A stretch of DNA of 64,000 nucleotides from Calothrix sp. FI2-JRJ7. GTDB lineage: Bacteria > Cyanobacteriota > Cyanobacteriia > Cyanobacteriales > Nostocaceae. The notes beneath the pieces were generated by a model. It did no database searches. It had not been told where the DNA came from and saw only the letters and a list, made by a program, of their open reading frames with translations. Shown here piece by piece: positions 53,276 through 61,680 of this stretch (the first letter of the stretch is position 1; every line of letters begins with the position of its first letter). The stretch covers positions 57,458-121,457 of the forward strand of contig JAHHGX010000087.1 in NCBI GenBank assembly GCA_019359675.1, written 5' to 3'. The position numbers and the translations under genes are program-made.

Positions 53276-54565
53276 ATGGTAATTACTAAAAATGGACTTG
53301 TTTTGGGTGCTACGGCAGTAACGCTAACTACAATCGCATTTACTGGCCTAGGCATTCACTCACGAGGACAAGCACTGTTTAAAGAAAGTCCAAAAGAGTT
53401 AGTGGACGAAGTATGGCAAATTATTAATCGCCAGTACGTAGATGGTACATTCAACCAAGTAGACTGGCAAGCTACTCGTAAACAGTATTTAAACAAGTCC
53501 TACAGTAGCAAGCAGGAAGCTTATAAGTCAATTCGGGAAATGCTCAAAAAGCTCGATGACCCATACACCCGGTTTATGGATCCCGAAGAGTTTAAAAACA
53601 TGCAAGTCGATACCTCTGGAGAACTCACGGGTATTGGTATTCAAATAGGTCTTGATGAAAAAACCAAAAAACTTACTGTAATCGCACCAATAGAAGACAC
53701 ACCAGCGTTTAAAGCTGGTGTTTTAGCGAAAGATATCATAACAAATATCAACGGCAAAAGCACAGAAGGAATGGATACCAACCAAGCGGTATCTTTAATC
53801 CGAGGTGAAGCTGGTACCAAAGTCAAATTAACAATTTTGCGGAACGGTCAGCGAAAAGACTTTGAAATTGCCCGTGCAAAAATCGAAATTCACCCAGTTA
53901 AATTCTCACAGCAAAAAACACCTATTGGTAATATAGGTTACATACGCCTCAATCAGTTTAGTGCCAATGCAGGAAAAGAAATGCAAGCTGCTATTAAAGC
54001 TTTAGAGCAAAAGCAAGTTCCTGGCTATATTCTTGACTTACGTGGTAATCCAGGTGGTTTACTCTTCTCAAGCGTTGAAATTTCTCGTATGTGGTTAAAC
54101 AGTGGTACTATAGTATCAACAAAAGGCCGTCAAGGAGAGCAAGAGCGCGAAGTTGCTAGTGGTAGAGCGTTAACTAACAAACCTTTGGTAGTATTAGTTA
54201 ATAAAGGTTCTGCAAGTGCAAGTGAAATCTTATCAGGCGCCTTACAAGATAACAAGCGTGCAGTTTTAGTAGGTTCGCAAACCTTCGGTAAAGGGTTAGT
54301 ACAGTCAGTGCGTCCGCTAGATGATGGTTCGGGTGTTGCAGTGACTATCGCGAAATACCTTACTCCTAACGGTAGAGATATTAATAAACATGGTATTGAC
54401 CCTGATATCAAAGTCGAGTTAACACAAAAACAAGAACAAGACTTGTGGTTACGCGAACGTGATAAACTTGGCACTCTCAAAGACCCACAATTTGCAAAAG
54501 CTGTAGAAGTCCTAGGTAACAAAATTGCAGGTAGAAGCATAACCAATACTGCCGCAGGAAAGTAA
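53276..54565 (+). CDS. C-terminal processing peptidase, S41 family
   Basis: The ATG at 53276 is preferred to a TTG at 53228 because it begins a signal-like segment (GLVLGATAVTLTTIAFTG). The 429-residue protein has the helical N-domain (ELVDEVWQIINRQYVDG), a PDZ domain (GELTGIGIQIGLDEKT, then VIAPIEDTPAFKAGVLAKD) and the catalytic part: NKGSASASEILSGAL with the active Ser near residue 314 and TFGKGLVQS with the Lys near 339. It is a CtpA/B/C-type exported protease; a role in maturing the D1 protein applies only to CtpA, and I cannot assign which paralog this is. Confidence 0.9.
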   Translation: MVITKNGLVLGATAVTLTTIAFTGLGIHSRGQALFKESPKELVDEVWQIINRQYVDGTFNQVDWQATRKQYLNKSYSSKQEAYKSIREMLKKLDDPYTRFMDPEEFKNMQVDTSGELTGIGIQIGLDEKTKKLTVIAPIEDTPAFKAGVLAKDIITNINGKSTEGMDTNQAVSLIRGEAGTKVKLTILRNGQRKDFEIARAKIEIHPVKFSQQKTPIGNIGYIRLNQFSANAGKEMQAAIKALEQKQVPGYILDLRGNPGGLLFSSVEISRMWLNSGTIVSTKGRQGEQEREVASGRALTNKPLVVLVNKGSASASEILSGALQDNKRAVLVGSQTFGKGLVQSVRPLDDGSGVAVTIAKYLTPNGRDINKHGIDPDIKVELTQKQEQDLWLRERDKLGTLKDPQFAKAVEVLGNKIAGRSITNTAAGK

Positions 54566-54694
54566 AAGCTTCTTGTGAAATGGCACTTCTTGTAGAATGG
54601 CATATAAGAGTGGAATGGGCATCCTTGCCCGTTCCAAATGGTATTTGTTTTTACCATAGAGACACAGAGAAGAGGCGGCTGCCGTTACGGTATG

Positions 54695-54758
54695 GTAGGG
54701 TGTGTGATGCCACGGAAAAATTCCACGTTTCACGAAAAGACTTATAGCGTCACGCACC
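54695..54758. repeat. GTAGGGTGTGT-family hairpin, inner word GATGC
   Basis: GTAGGGTGTGTGATGC (54695-54710) pairs with GCGTCACGCACC (54747-54758), with one G-T pair. It starts the 420-bp repeat-filled gap 54566-54985; ACCATAGAGACACAGAGAAG lies just before at about 54653. Confidence 0.75.
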
Positions 54759-54794
54759 GACATTCTCCGTAGTGCGTCAAAGCACATAATTTTC

Positions 54795-54986
54795 TATTGC
54801 GGTTGACATTTTCCAGACATTCTCCGTGGTGCGTCAAAGCACATAATTTTCCGTTTTATTGAAGATAGTAACGGCTTTGACACACCCTACTATTGCGGTT
54901 GACATTTTCCAGACATTCTCCGTGGTGCGTCAAAGCACATAATTTTCCGTTTTATTGAAGATAGTAACGGCTTTGACACACCCTAC
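54795..54986. repeat. 96-bp tandem repeat: gene tail plus hairpin, amplified
   Basis: TATTGCGGTTGACATTTTCC starts at 54795, 54891 and 54987, exactly 96 bp apart. Each of the first two units carries that segment, which is the 3' end of the small gene at 54986-55174, and a hairpin with the inner word CAAAGC (54826-54890 and 54922-54986). A partial earlier unit begins near 54760. Confidence 0.95.
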
Positions 54987-55174
54987 TATTGCGGTTGACA
55001 TTTTCCAGCACGAATTAATCCAATACGACGAGCAATAGCGTCTCCTTGCGAATCAAACGGCCCCCACTTCTCAATAACTTCGCTATTGTTTTCTACATCA
55101 TCATTAACTATCTCACAGTGCCCAACTGGGCGCCTGACTATATACCATTTTTGTACATCTAGTGTATCAGTCAT
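54986..55174 (-). CDS. Small conserved hypothetical protein (62 aa)
   Basis: The product reads as a compact single-domain protein: QKWYIVRRPVGHCEIV, then VIEKWGPFDSQGDAIARRIG and LIRAGKCQP. The pattern KWGPF.S..EAIARR.GLIRAGKC is one I associate with short conserved cyanobacterial proteins of unknown function. Its last seven codons (GKCQPQ and stop) have been copied twice downstream within the 96-bp tandem array. The stop codon TAG is shared with the CTAC end of a hairpin arm. No partner gene. Confidence 0.7.
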   Translation of the reverse strand: MTDTLDVQKWYIVRRPVGHCEIVNDDVENNSEVIEKWGPFDSQGDAIARRIGLIRAGKCQPQ

Positions 55175-55475
55175 ATAATGTTAAGTTCGGGAAAGATACA
55201 TTTTACAATTCATCAATTGTCACTATTCCACCTTACTACGTTCAGGTCTAGATTATGTCAATCATTTACAAAAACAATATTTAGTATAATTTGTACCATT
55301 CTCAAAAATCTATTTTATTGTTAACTTAATAAAAGTTTACAATGTGGGTATACTTGCATTGGTAGGAACGTTGAGACGGCGCCTTCGTCTTAAAGGACAG
55401 ATCAATTAAGGGCACAGGTATAAGCATCTACTAAGAATAAAAGGCATAACTATAATATTTATTAAATATTGAGCG
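55175..55475. other. Divergent intergenic region
   Basis: 301 bases, AT-rich, holding the promoters of the small gene to the left and the membrane protein to the right. One short stem, GAGACGGCGCC...CGTCTTAAAGG near 55372-55396, contains a GGCGCC site. No gene seen. Confidence 0.45.
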
Positions 55476-55997
55476 ATGATTAATAAGAATATTGTAACTT
55501 TACCTATGACCCCACAGCAGCGTGTGTGGTTACGAAAAAAAGCGTTTGCACCATTGGTTGTATTCATTATTGGGGCAATTGGATTTAGTTTTTTGTTTGG
55601 ATTTGTGCCAGTACAGATTTTAGCGAAACCAAATGTCAGTTTTGAAATGCAAATGTTTGCTAGAACTTTGATTTTCTTGCTACTTGTATACACAGTATTC
55701 GCGTTTGTTACTTGTTGGCGCCATATTCGTAACCATCTTGCTGATGCACGGCAAGGGATTTTACATGTGGAAGCTGTGCGTTTAAAGAGTAAACGTCGAA
55801 GATTTCGCTCTGGTTTACGTTACTATGGGGAATTTGAAAAAGTTGGTTCACTAAGATTGATACGAGATAACCGTGAAACTTACGACCAACTTGCTGAAAG
55901 AGATTGGTATCGTGTTATTTATAGTCCGCACACGAAATACGCTTGGGTTGTTCAACATTGTCCAACCTGGTTAGAGTCGATATACAGACGCTTCTAA
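55476..55997 (+). CDS. Hypothetical protein with two membrane helices
   Basis: The 173-residue protein has two hydrophobic segments (FAPLVVFIIGAIGFSFLFG and TLIFLLLVYTVFAFVTCW) joined by about 20 polar residues. A soluble C-terminal domain follows, rich in Arg and aromatic residues (SKRRRFRSGLRYYGEFEKVG and ERDWYRVIYSPHTKYAWVVQ). Positive residues next to the helices put the C-terminal domain in the cytoplasm. No family recognised. It is followed 64 bp later by the ExbB/ExbD pair on the same strand. Confidence 0.65.
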   Translation: MINKNIVTLPMTPQQRVWLRKKAFAPLVVFIIGAIGFSFLFGFVPVQILAKPNVSFEMQMFARTLIFLLLVYTVFAFVTCWRHIRNHLADARQGILHVEAVRLKSKRRRFRSGLRYYGEFEKVGSLRLIRDNRETYDQLAERDWYRVIYSPHTKYAWVVQHCPTWLESIYRRF

Positions 55998-56061
55998 TAT
56001 CACGTCTCTATAAAAATCTGTTACCCTAGGTTGGTGTTGTTCATCAACTCAAATATAAAAT

Positions 56062-56715
56062 ATGGGAATTGGTAATATATTTGTTGCGGGTGGGGTTGTA
56101 ATGTACCCCCTGCTAGGGTTTTCGATTTTGGCAGTGTCGCTAATTATTGAGCGTATGTTATTTTGGATGCAAATTAACGGGCGCCAAGAGCGTGTTGTCA
56201 AGGAAGTTTTAAGTCTTTATAAACATAATAATGTAGTTAGTACCCTCGACAAGCTAAAACAAAATACTGATTTACCAGTTGCTCGTATATTTTTGGCAGC
56301 ACTTGAACTTGAAGAAAGTACCCCCGAAGAGTTTCGACTTGCGCTTGAAAGTTCTGCTTGCGCTGAAATTCCTATTTTAAAACGCTTTCAAACTGTTTTT
56401 GATACAATTATTTCCCTGGCGCCTTTACTCGGCCTCTTGGGAACGGTACTAGGATTAATTGCTTCCTTCGCTTCTTTAGGTAGTAATGGTATCGGTGGCG
56501 CCAGAACTCTTGGTGTGACTGGTGGGATAAGCGAAGCGCTTGTTTCAACGGCATCAGGTTTAGTTGTAGCAATATTTACTTTGTTATTTGCTAACATGTT
56601 TCGAGGGTTGCATCAACGTCAGATGGCTTTTATTCAAGAACATGGTGGACAATTAGAATTGCTTTATCGGCGGCGTTACGAAAGAGGAGAAAAATCTTAT
56701 GCGTCTTCCCGATGA
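56062..56715 (+). CDS. exbB: MotA/TolQ/ExbB proton-channel protein
   Basis: A 217-residue three-helix protein. The first helix is near residues 8-28; the second and third (TIISLAPLLGLLGTVLGLIA and ISEALVSTASGLVVAIFTLL) form the conserved proton path, with the GLLGTV and A-x-S-T-A-x-G-L motifs. It forms the channel of an energy-transducing complex with ExbD. The overlap of 17 bp with exbD shows they are made together. No TonB or TolA gene is nearby, so the driven partner is unknown. Confidence 0.9.
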   Translation: MGIGNIFVAGGVVMYPLLGFSILAVSLIIERMLFWMQINGRQERVVKEVLSLYKHNNVVSTLDKLKQNTDLPVARIFLAALELEESTPEEFRLALESSACAEIPILKRFQTVFDTIISLAPLLGLLGTVLGLIASFASLGSNGIGGARTLGVTGGISEALVSTASGLVVAIFTLLFANMFRGLHQRQMAFIQEHGGQLELLYRRRYERGEKSYASSR

Positions 56716-57106
56716 CCAAGATATTCCAGCACAGATTAACATTGTACCAATGATTGATGTGGTGTTTGCGATTTTGACGTTTTTTATATTCTCTAGCTTA
56801 TCATTAACAAGTACCGGAGAATTACCCGTCGATTTACCAAAAGCCGGAACCCAGCAAGAGCAAACTTTAGGTGAAGCAGATATTATTCTTACTATTGACT
56901 CGCAAGGACAAATTACTGTTAACGACAAACAAGTTGATATAAAAAATTTAACCCAGGAAGTCCAGGGTATAGTTGGAAATAGCCAAGGTCAGTTAGTTGC
57001 TGTTAGCGCAGATCAAAACAGTAACTACGGTAATTTTGTAGCAGTTATGGATAGTCTACGTCAGATACCTGGTTTACGTATTGCGGTAGAAACCCAAAGG
57101 CAATAA
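56699..57106 (+). CDS. exbD: ExbD/TolR biopolymer transport protein
   Basis: The 135-residue protein has one membrane helix after NIVPMIDVVFAILTFFIF, where the Asp (about residue 21) is the proton-carrying residue of ExbD/TolR. The periplasmic domain follows: LPVDLPKAGTQQ, ILTIDSQGQITVN, DSLRQIPGLRIAVETQ. It lacks a peptidoglycan-binding OmpA domain, which separates it from MotB and ZorB. It is translationally linked to exbB by overlap. Confidence 0.9.
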   Translation: MRLPDDQDIPAQINIVPMIDVVFAILTFFIFSSLSLTSTGELPVDLPKAGTQQEQTLGEADIILTIDSQGQITVNDKQVDIKNLTQEVQGIVGNSQGQLVAVSADQNSNYGNFVAVMDSLRQIPGLRIAVETQRQ

Positions 57107-57169
57107 TTTGTCATCAGCGGTTATATTGGAATAGCGGGTCAACATCTAGCTAATATCCAATTCATAAAA

Positions 57170-57784
57170 ATGACTGATATGACAAGTAACCGTGATTACA
57201 CACTAATTATCGACAAAAGCGGCAGTATGTCTACCCCTGACCAAGTCGGAGGTAAAAGTCGCTGGGATATCGCACAGGAGTCTACGCTTGCCTTGGCACG
57301 TAAATGTGAGCAATTTGACCCAGATGGAATTACTGTATACGTATTCTCAGGGAAGTTTAAACGTTATGATGATGTAACTTCACAGAAAGTAGCACAAATA
57401 TTTATGGAAAATGACCCAGCAGGAACTACAAACTTAGCTGGTGTGCTACAAAATGCTACAGATAATTACTTTCAGCGCAAAGCTGCGGGTCAAACAAAAC
57501 CAAATGGTGAGACTATAATAGTAGTAACAGACGGCGAGCCAGACGATAGAAAAGCCGTATTCGAGGTAATAATTAGCGCATCTCGACAAATGGAGCGAGA
57601 CGAAGAATTAGCAATTACTTTAATTCAAGTTGGTTCAGACTCCTCAGCAACAAAATTCCTAAAAGCGTTAGATGACCAATTGACTGGAGTAGGCGCCAAG
57701 TTTGATATTTGTGATACTGTGACATTAGATGACATGGAAGACATGAGTCTTGCGGAAATTTTAATGAACGCAATAAACGATTAA
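57170..57784 (+). CDS. VWA-domain protein (copy 1)
   Basis: A 204-residue protein that is essentially one von Willebrand factor A domain. The MIDAS metal site is intact: Asp15-x-Ser17-x-Ser19 (IIDKSGS), a Thr in AGTTNLAGVL and Asp in VVTDGEPDD. Such stand-alone VWA proteins scaffold metal-dependent assemblies and are often linked to tellurium-resistance-like (Ter) or ATPase partners, which are absent here. The first residues differ from copy 2. It lies 63 bp after exbD and is followed by its paralog. Confidence 0.87.
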   Translation: MTDMTSNRDYTLIIDKSGSMSTPDQVGGKSRWDIAQESTLALARKCEQFDPDGITVYVFSGKFKRYDDVTSQKVAQIFMENDPAGTTNLAGVLQNATDNYFQRKAAGQTKPNGETIIVVTDGEPDDRKAVFEVIISASRQMERDEELAITLIQVGSDSSATKFLKALDDQLTGVGAKFDICDTVTLDDMEDMSLAEILMNAIND

Positions 57785-57828
57785 TATTTACAAAGGAATG
57801 TGAATAATTAATATAGGAGAATATAACG

Positions 57829-58434
57829 ATGCTAGAAAATCGTGATTACACATTAATTATTGATAAAAGCGGTAGTATGGCAACTCCCGACCAAAAAGGA
57901 GGAAAAAACCGCTGGTTCACAGCACACGAATCTACTTTTGCACTAGCAAGTAAGTGTGAGCAATTTGACCCAGATGGCATAACTGTTTACGTATTTTCAG
58001 GTAAATTCAAACGTTACGAAAACGTAACTTCCAACAAAGTCTCACAAATCTTTGTAGAAAACGACCCTTCGGGAACCACGGACTTAGCAGGTGTATTAAA
58101 ACACGCTACAGATAACTACTTTGAACGTAAAAACGTAGGTCAAACCAAACCAAACGGAGAGACTATCTTGGTCATAACCGACGGAGAACCCGACGACCGT
58201 AAAGCGGTAATGCGAGTCATTATCGAAGCATCTCGACGTATGGAACGTGATGAAGAACTAGCACTTTCTTTCATTCAAGTTGGAACCGACCAGCAAGCAA
58301 CACGCTTTTTAAAAGTATTAGACGACGAACTGCAAAGCGCAGGCGCCAAGTTTGATATTTGTGACACAATTACAATGGAAGATATGGAAGATATGAGCTT
58401 ATCTGAAGTGTTGTTAAATGCAATCAATGATTAG
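57829..58434 (+). CDS. VWA-domain protein (copy 2)
   Basis: A 201-residue paralog of the preceding gene, similar over its whole length, with MIDAS residues Asp12, Ser14 and Ser16, the Thr in SGTTDLAGVL and the Asp in VITDGEPDD. An AGGAG site precedes the ATG. The pair arose by tandem duplication and has drifted; the charged loop after SGSM differs (TPDQKGGKNRWF versus TPDQVGGKSRWD). Two distinct copies suggest a hetero-complex or dosage role; this is inference. Confidence 0.87.
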   Translation: MLENRDYTLIIDKSGSMATPDQKGGKNRWFTAHESTFALASKCEQFDPDGITVYVFSGKFKRYENVTSNKVSQIFVENDPSGTTDLAGVLKHATDNYFERKNVGQTKPNGETILVITDGEPDDRKAVMRVIIEASRRMERDEELALSFIQVGTDQQATRFLKVLDDELQSAGAKFDICDTITMEDMEDMSLSEVLLNAIND

Positions 58435-58482
58435 ATTTATTACATAGGGACTGGTAGTCAGGCTGTTCCACAAGAAAAGTTT

Positions 58483-59334
58483 ATGGGATACACAACTACA
58501 TTTATCGGTAACTTTGAAATTGACCGTCCTTTGTATGACTTCCAAGTACTGTACCTATTAGAATTTGCTCGCACCCGAAGAGTTAAGCGCAATGAAGCAA
58601 TGCTGACTACTATTCCTGATTTGCTTCGCAACGCTGTTGGTTTACCATTGGGTGAGGAAGGATGTTATTTTATCAATGAGTCTCATCCAGAAGCAGATGC
58701 ATCAATTATTGACGATAACCGTCCTCCTAAAGGACAACCAGGATTATACTGTCAGTGGCAACCCACTTTTAATGGACATGGGATAGAATGGAACGGTCAT
58801 GAAAAGTTTTATAAATATGTTGAATGGTTACAATATCTAATTGTTCACTTCATTGTTCAATGGGGTTATGAATTAAATGGCATTGTCACTTGGCAAGGTG
58901 AGACAGCATCAGATATTGGCAAAATTATAGTAGTAAAAAACCAAATTGTAGAACCATACGGCGCCGAAGTTAAATTAAAAACTATCACCAGTCCAGTTAC
59001 AGTACCTGGAAATATTTGGCAAGGACTTTACGCTGTACATCTACATGATTCACACGTATTAGCAAGTTGGATAGCTGCTTTGCACTCCTGTGAAGAATTA
59101 GGCTACCCTGAAACTGCTAAATGGATAGAAGACAATCTAATTGGATTATACGGCGCCGGAATCAATAGAGGGTTTCAAAATCAAGAAACTAGTACCGTGC
59201 GGCGTAAATACGCCTACCATTTTCAAAGGCTGCAAATCATGATTTTTTCAAGGCTCGTAATGGTGGGTTTATTTCCGCCGTCGTATACTAGAGAAGCATT
59301 TATTCCCAACTGTTATCCAATGGGCGCCAGCTAA
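58483..59334 (+). CDS. Conserved hypothetical protein following the VWA pair
   Basis: The 283-residue protein has an N-terminal domain of about 160 residues that I recognise as a widespread uncharacterised one in bacteria and phages: MGYTTTFIGNFEIDRPLYDF, then TRRVKRNEAM, QPGLYCQWQPTFNGHGIEWN and KFYKYVEWLQYLI, with ELNGIVTWQGE and DIGKIIVVKN. The second half (PGNIWQGLYAVHLHDSHVLA, ARLVMVGLFPPS-like end) is not assigned. It lies 48 bp after the second VWA gene, so these genes may form one unit. Function unknown. Confidence 0.7.
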   Translation: MGYTTTFIGNFEIDRPLYDFQVLYLLEFARTRRVKRNEAMLTTIPDLLRNAVGLPLGEEGCYFINESHPEADASIIDDNRPPKGQPGLYCQWQPTFNGHGIEWNGHEKFYKYVEWLQYLIVHFIVQWGYELNGIVTWQGETASDIGKIIVVKNQIVEPYGAEVKLKTITSPVTVPGNIWQGLYAVHLHDSHVLASWIAALHSCEELGYPETAKWIEDNLIGLYGAGINRGFQNQETSTVRRKYAYHFQRLQIMIFSRLVMVGLFPPSYTREAFIPNCYPMGAS

Positions 59335-59348
59335 TTGTAATATAAATA

Positions 59349-59405
59349 ATGCGAGAGGCGCCTACACAGTATTATCAAGATGATGAAGATTGGGAAGAAG
59401 AATAA
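59349..59405 (+). CDS. Possible micro-ORF (18 aa, acidic)
   Basis: ATG at 59349 opens a frame for MREAPTQYYQDDEDWEEE and a TAA. It lies 14 bp after the previous stop, is very acidic at its end, and has no clear ribosome site. Too short to judge by content. Confidence 0.2.
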   Translation: MREAPTQYYQDDEDWEEE

Positions 59406-59527
59406 TTAACACTATAGTATGATTAGATTCTACTGCAATTTGCCCTTTGGGTAGAAGACTAGGATATATAAATAAACTTAATATGCATCCATAGTAGGGA
59501 GTAGTTGAGTATAAAGTTGAGAAAACT

Positions 59528-60382
59528 ATGCGTTGGCAACTGGGTCGTCGAAGTGATAATGTTGAAGACCGTCGTGGCGCCTCGATAAGTGGGCCTGTAG
59601 TGGGTGGTGGTATTGGGGCATTAGTATTATCGCTGATTGTAGCGTTGTTAGGTGGCGACCCTAGTGTGATTTTGCAGCAGGGAGGTTCAAGAACTAATAA
59701 TCCTCCTGTAAATTCTCCTCGCTCTCCTCGTTCTGCGTCCGATGACCAAGCTGCTGAATTTGTTTCTGTGGTTCTAGCTGATACAGAAGATGTTTGGAAT
59801 CAAGTTTTTAGGGAAAATGGACGAAATTATGTTGAACCTAAATTAGTTTTATTTTCAGGTAGAGTTGAATCTGCTTGTGGTTTAGCTAGTTCTGCTGTTG
59901 GACCATTTTATTGTCCTGCTGATGAAAAGGTTTATATTGACTTGAGCTTTTACCGAGATTTGAAAAATAAATATCAGGCGCCTGGAGATTTTGCTCAAGC
60001 ATATGTTATAGCTCATGAAGTGGGACATCACGTCCAAAACCAACTTGGTATTTCCGATAAAGTTCGCAGTTTACAAAGTCGAGCTAGTAAAACACAAGCA
60101 AATCAGCTTTCGGTACGATTAGAATTACAAGCTGACTGTTTTGCAGGAGTTTGGGCAAATCGCGCACAAAGGTCACGACAAGTTTTAGAACAAGGTGATA
60201 TTGAAGAAGCAATCAACGCTGCAAGCAGTATTGGAGATGACCGTTTACAAGAACGTTCACAAGGTCATGTAGTACCCGACTCGTTTACTCACGGTAGTTC
60301 TGCACAGCGAGTAAGTTGGTTTAAACGTGGTATTCAATCGGGTAACATTGACCAGTGTGATACTTTTCAACAAAATATTTAA
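59528..60382 (+). CDS. YpfJ-type neutral zinc metallopeptidase
   Basis: A 284-residue membrane-anchored protein. The N-terminus opens [16 protein letters not shown], then a hydrophobic helix ([19 protein letters not shown]), as in the YpfJ/KPN_02809 family. The soluble domain has [38 protein letters not shown] and the zinc site [15 protein letters not shown], with [14 protein letters not shown] giving the third ligand. The catalytic activity and substrate are unproven for the family. It is transcribed alone, convergent with DUF5331. Confidence 0.9.
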   Translation: MRWQLGRRSDNVEDRRGASISGPVVGGGIGALVLSLIVALLGGDPSVILQQGGSRTNNPPVNSPRSPRSASDDQAAEFVSVVLADTEDVWNQVFRENGRNYVEPKLVLFSGRVESACGLASSAVGPFYCPADEKVYIDLSFYRDLKNKYQAPGDFAQAYVIAHEVGHHVQNQLGISDKVRSLQSRASKTQANQLSVRLELQADCFAGVWANRAQRSRQVLEQGDIEEAINAASSIGDDRLQERSQGHVVPDSFTHGSSAQRVSWFKRGIQSGNIDQCDTFQQNI

Positions 60383-60394
60383 TTATAATTTACA

Positions 60395-61225
60395 TTAGAA
60401 GGGGATAAAAGTAGATTCATCTTTATCCCAGTCTCGACCTTGGCAAAATTCATCAATCCAATTTGCTAATTTTCGACGGTTGATTGTTGATAGTTGATTT
60501 ACTTTGTCTTGTATTTCTGGCCCCAGCTTATAATTTTTAGATGCTGCTTTGTTCTGTATAGAAGTTTGAGTTAAAAGTGCTACTGGTTGTAATGATTTTA
60601 TTTCATTCTGGCACGAAGTTTTAACTGCTAAGAGAATATTATTGTTTTTGCTTGCTGTATATTCAATGGCGCCTAATACCATTTGATGTTGTAATGAATT
60701 ATTTGGTGTAATGTGAATAATTTGTTCAGATTTAAGATTCTGATTTTTAACATCATCCTTGGAACCTAACCCCCCAACCCCCTTCCCTCTGAGGGAAGGG
60801 TGAGTATCTTTGTATTGTTCTTGTTCGCCTCTCCTTGTAGGAGAGGGGTTAGGGGAGAGGTCTTTAACATCCCGTGAGTCACATTTATTTCGAGGATGTT
60901 TATAGCTTGTTTCTTCTATTACTTGTGTACCGCTAAGATTATCATTATCATTATTAAGTTTTTTAAGTTCGTTTTCAGGGTTAAAATTAAGGCCTAATGC
61001 TGCTATCATATCGTCTGGATTTGTATTTAAATCCACAAGCAGTGGTAAAATGTCAACTAAGTTTGGCTCTAATATCGAAACTGTAGCTAACACAAAACTA
61101 GATAATGGGCGCCGTTCTCCATCAAACACTGCCCAAATTTGCATTTTTTCTAACCAGTGGCAATTTTCTTGGTAATAGTATAGCCACTTTTGTTTTAACG
61201 ATTGACGCAACTCCTGGATATTCAT
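60395..61225 (-). CDS. DUF5331 protein carrying an in-frame repeat insertion
   Basis: The 276-residue protein starts with the DUF5331 pattern: MNIQELRQSLKQKWLYYYQE, WLEKMQIWAVFDGERRPLSS and FVLATVSILEP. It ends with INRRKLANWIDEFCQGRDWD, also conserved. In the less conserved middle, residues about 121-154 (LSPNPSPTRRGEQE, then HPSLRGKGVGGLG) are the translation of a dispersed palindromic element (60764-60866), inserted without breaking the frame. Function of the family is unknown; it often precedes the small ferredoxin-like gene found here 12 bp downstream of its start side. Confidence 0.8.
   Translation of the reverse strand: MNIQELRQSLKQKWLYYYQENCHWLEKMQIWAVFDGERRPLSSFVLATVSILEPNLVDILPLLVDLNTNPDDMIAALGLNFNPENELKKLNNDNDNLSGTQVIEETSYKHPRNKCDSRDVKDLSPNPSPTRRGEQEQYKDTHPSLRGKGVGGLGSKDDVKNQNLKSEQIIHITPNNSLQHQMVLGAIEYTASKNNNILLAVKTSCQNEIKSLQPVALLTQTSIQNKAASKNYKLGPEIQDKVNQLSTINRRKLANWIDEFCQGRDWDKDESTFIPF
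60764..60866. repeat. CCCTCTCC palindromic element inside a coding region
   Basis: AACCCCCTTCCCTCTGAGGG and a second stem built from CTCTCCTTGTAGGAGAG with GGGGTTAGGGGAGAGG form two hairpins, total about 100 bp. Copies of this kind are usually intergenic in cyanobacteria. Here it lies wholly within the DUF5331 gene and is read in frame. Confidence 0.85.
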
Positions 61226-61237
61226 TGATTTAAAGTC

Positions 61238-61576
61238 TTAATTATTTTCTCCCTTTGGATGGAAGCGAGCATAAAGCATTTTTTCAACCCTTTGATTTTT
61301 TTGTAAATGCTGCTCAACAACCAACGGTACTTCCTGTACTCGTACACCACAGTACCATACCATATCAGGTACAACTAATACCATCGGGCCATTACCACAT
61401 TGTCCTAAACAACTACTTGCTGTAATATTGACATTATCAACAGGATGTGATTGAAAAGCTTCTAACACAGATTTGGCGCCAGCTTTACGACAAGCACGAT
61501 TTTGACATACTCGTACACACCTGGAATACTCAGACTCTGATGTAGGCAAAGAATTGGAAGAAGATACAACGTTCAT
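61238..61576 (-). CDS. Thioredoxin-like 2Fe-2S ferredoxin-domain protein
   Basis: The ATG at 61576 is used; an in-frame GTG at 61630 would add 18 basic residues. The 112-residue protein has cysteines Cys20, Cys24 and Cys29 in RCVRVCQNRACRKAG and two more in SSCLGQCGNGPMVLVVPD, the arrangement of the thioredoxin-fold 2Fe-2S family (HoxE/NuoE-like small ferredoxins). It could accept electrons for a redox enzyme or sense redox state. It lies just upstream of the DUF5331 gene on the same strand, with 12 bp between them, probably one operon. Confidence 0.87.
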   Translation of the reverse strand: MNVVSSSNSLPTSESEYSRCVRVCQNRACRKAGAKSVLEAFQSHPVDNVNITASSCLGQCGNGPMVLVVPDMVWYCGVRVQEVPLVVEQHLQKNQRVEKMLYARFHPKGENN

Positions 61577-61680
61577 TGAAATTTTAGATTTTGAGATTTT
61601 GCTTTCCTGCGGAACACTGCGTGAACGCACATGAATGGATTTTTGATTGGGGAAAAGGAATATAACCTTTCCCCTGTAAT

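Noticed and set aside
54512..54787. A minus-strand frame between the peptidase gene and the tandem array
   Set aside because: It crosses repeats and the end of the peptidase gene and has no coding features.
56062..57106. ExbB/ExbD pair as a Zorya defence system (ZorA/ZorB)
   Set aside because: The second protein is a plain ExbD without an OmpA/MotB peptidoglycan domain, and no ZorC, ZorD or ZorE-like helicase or nuclease gene follows.
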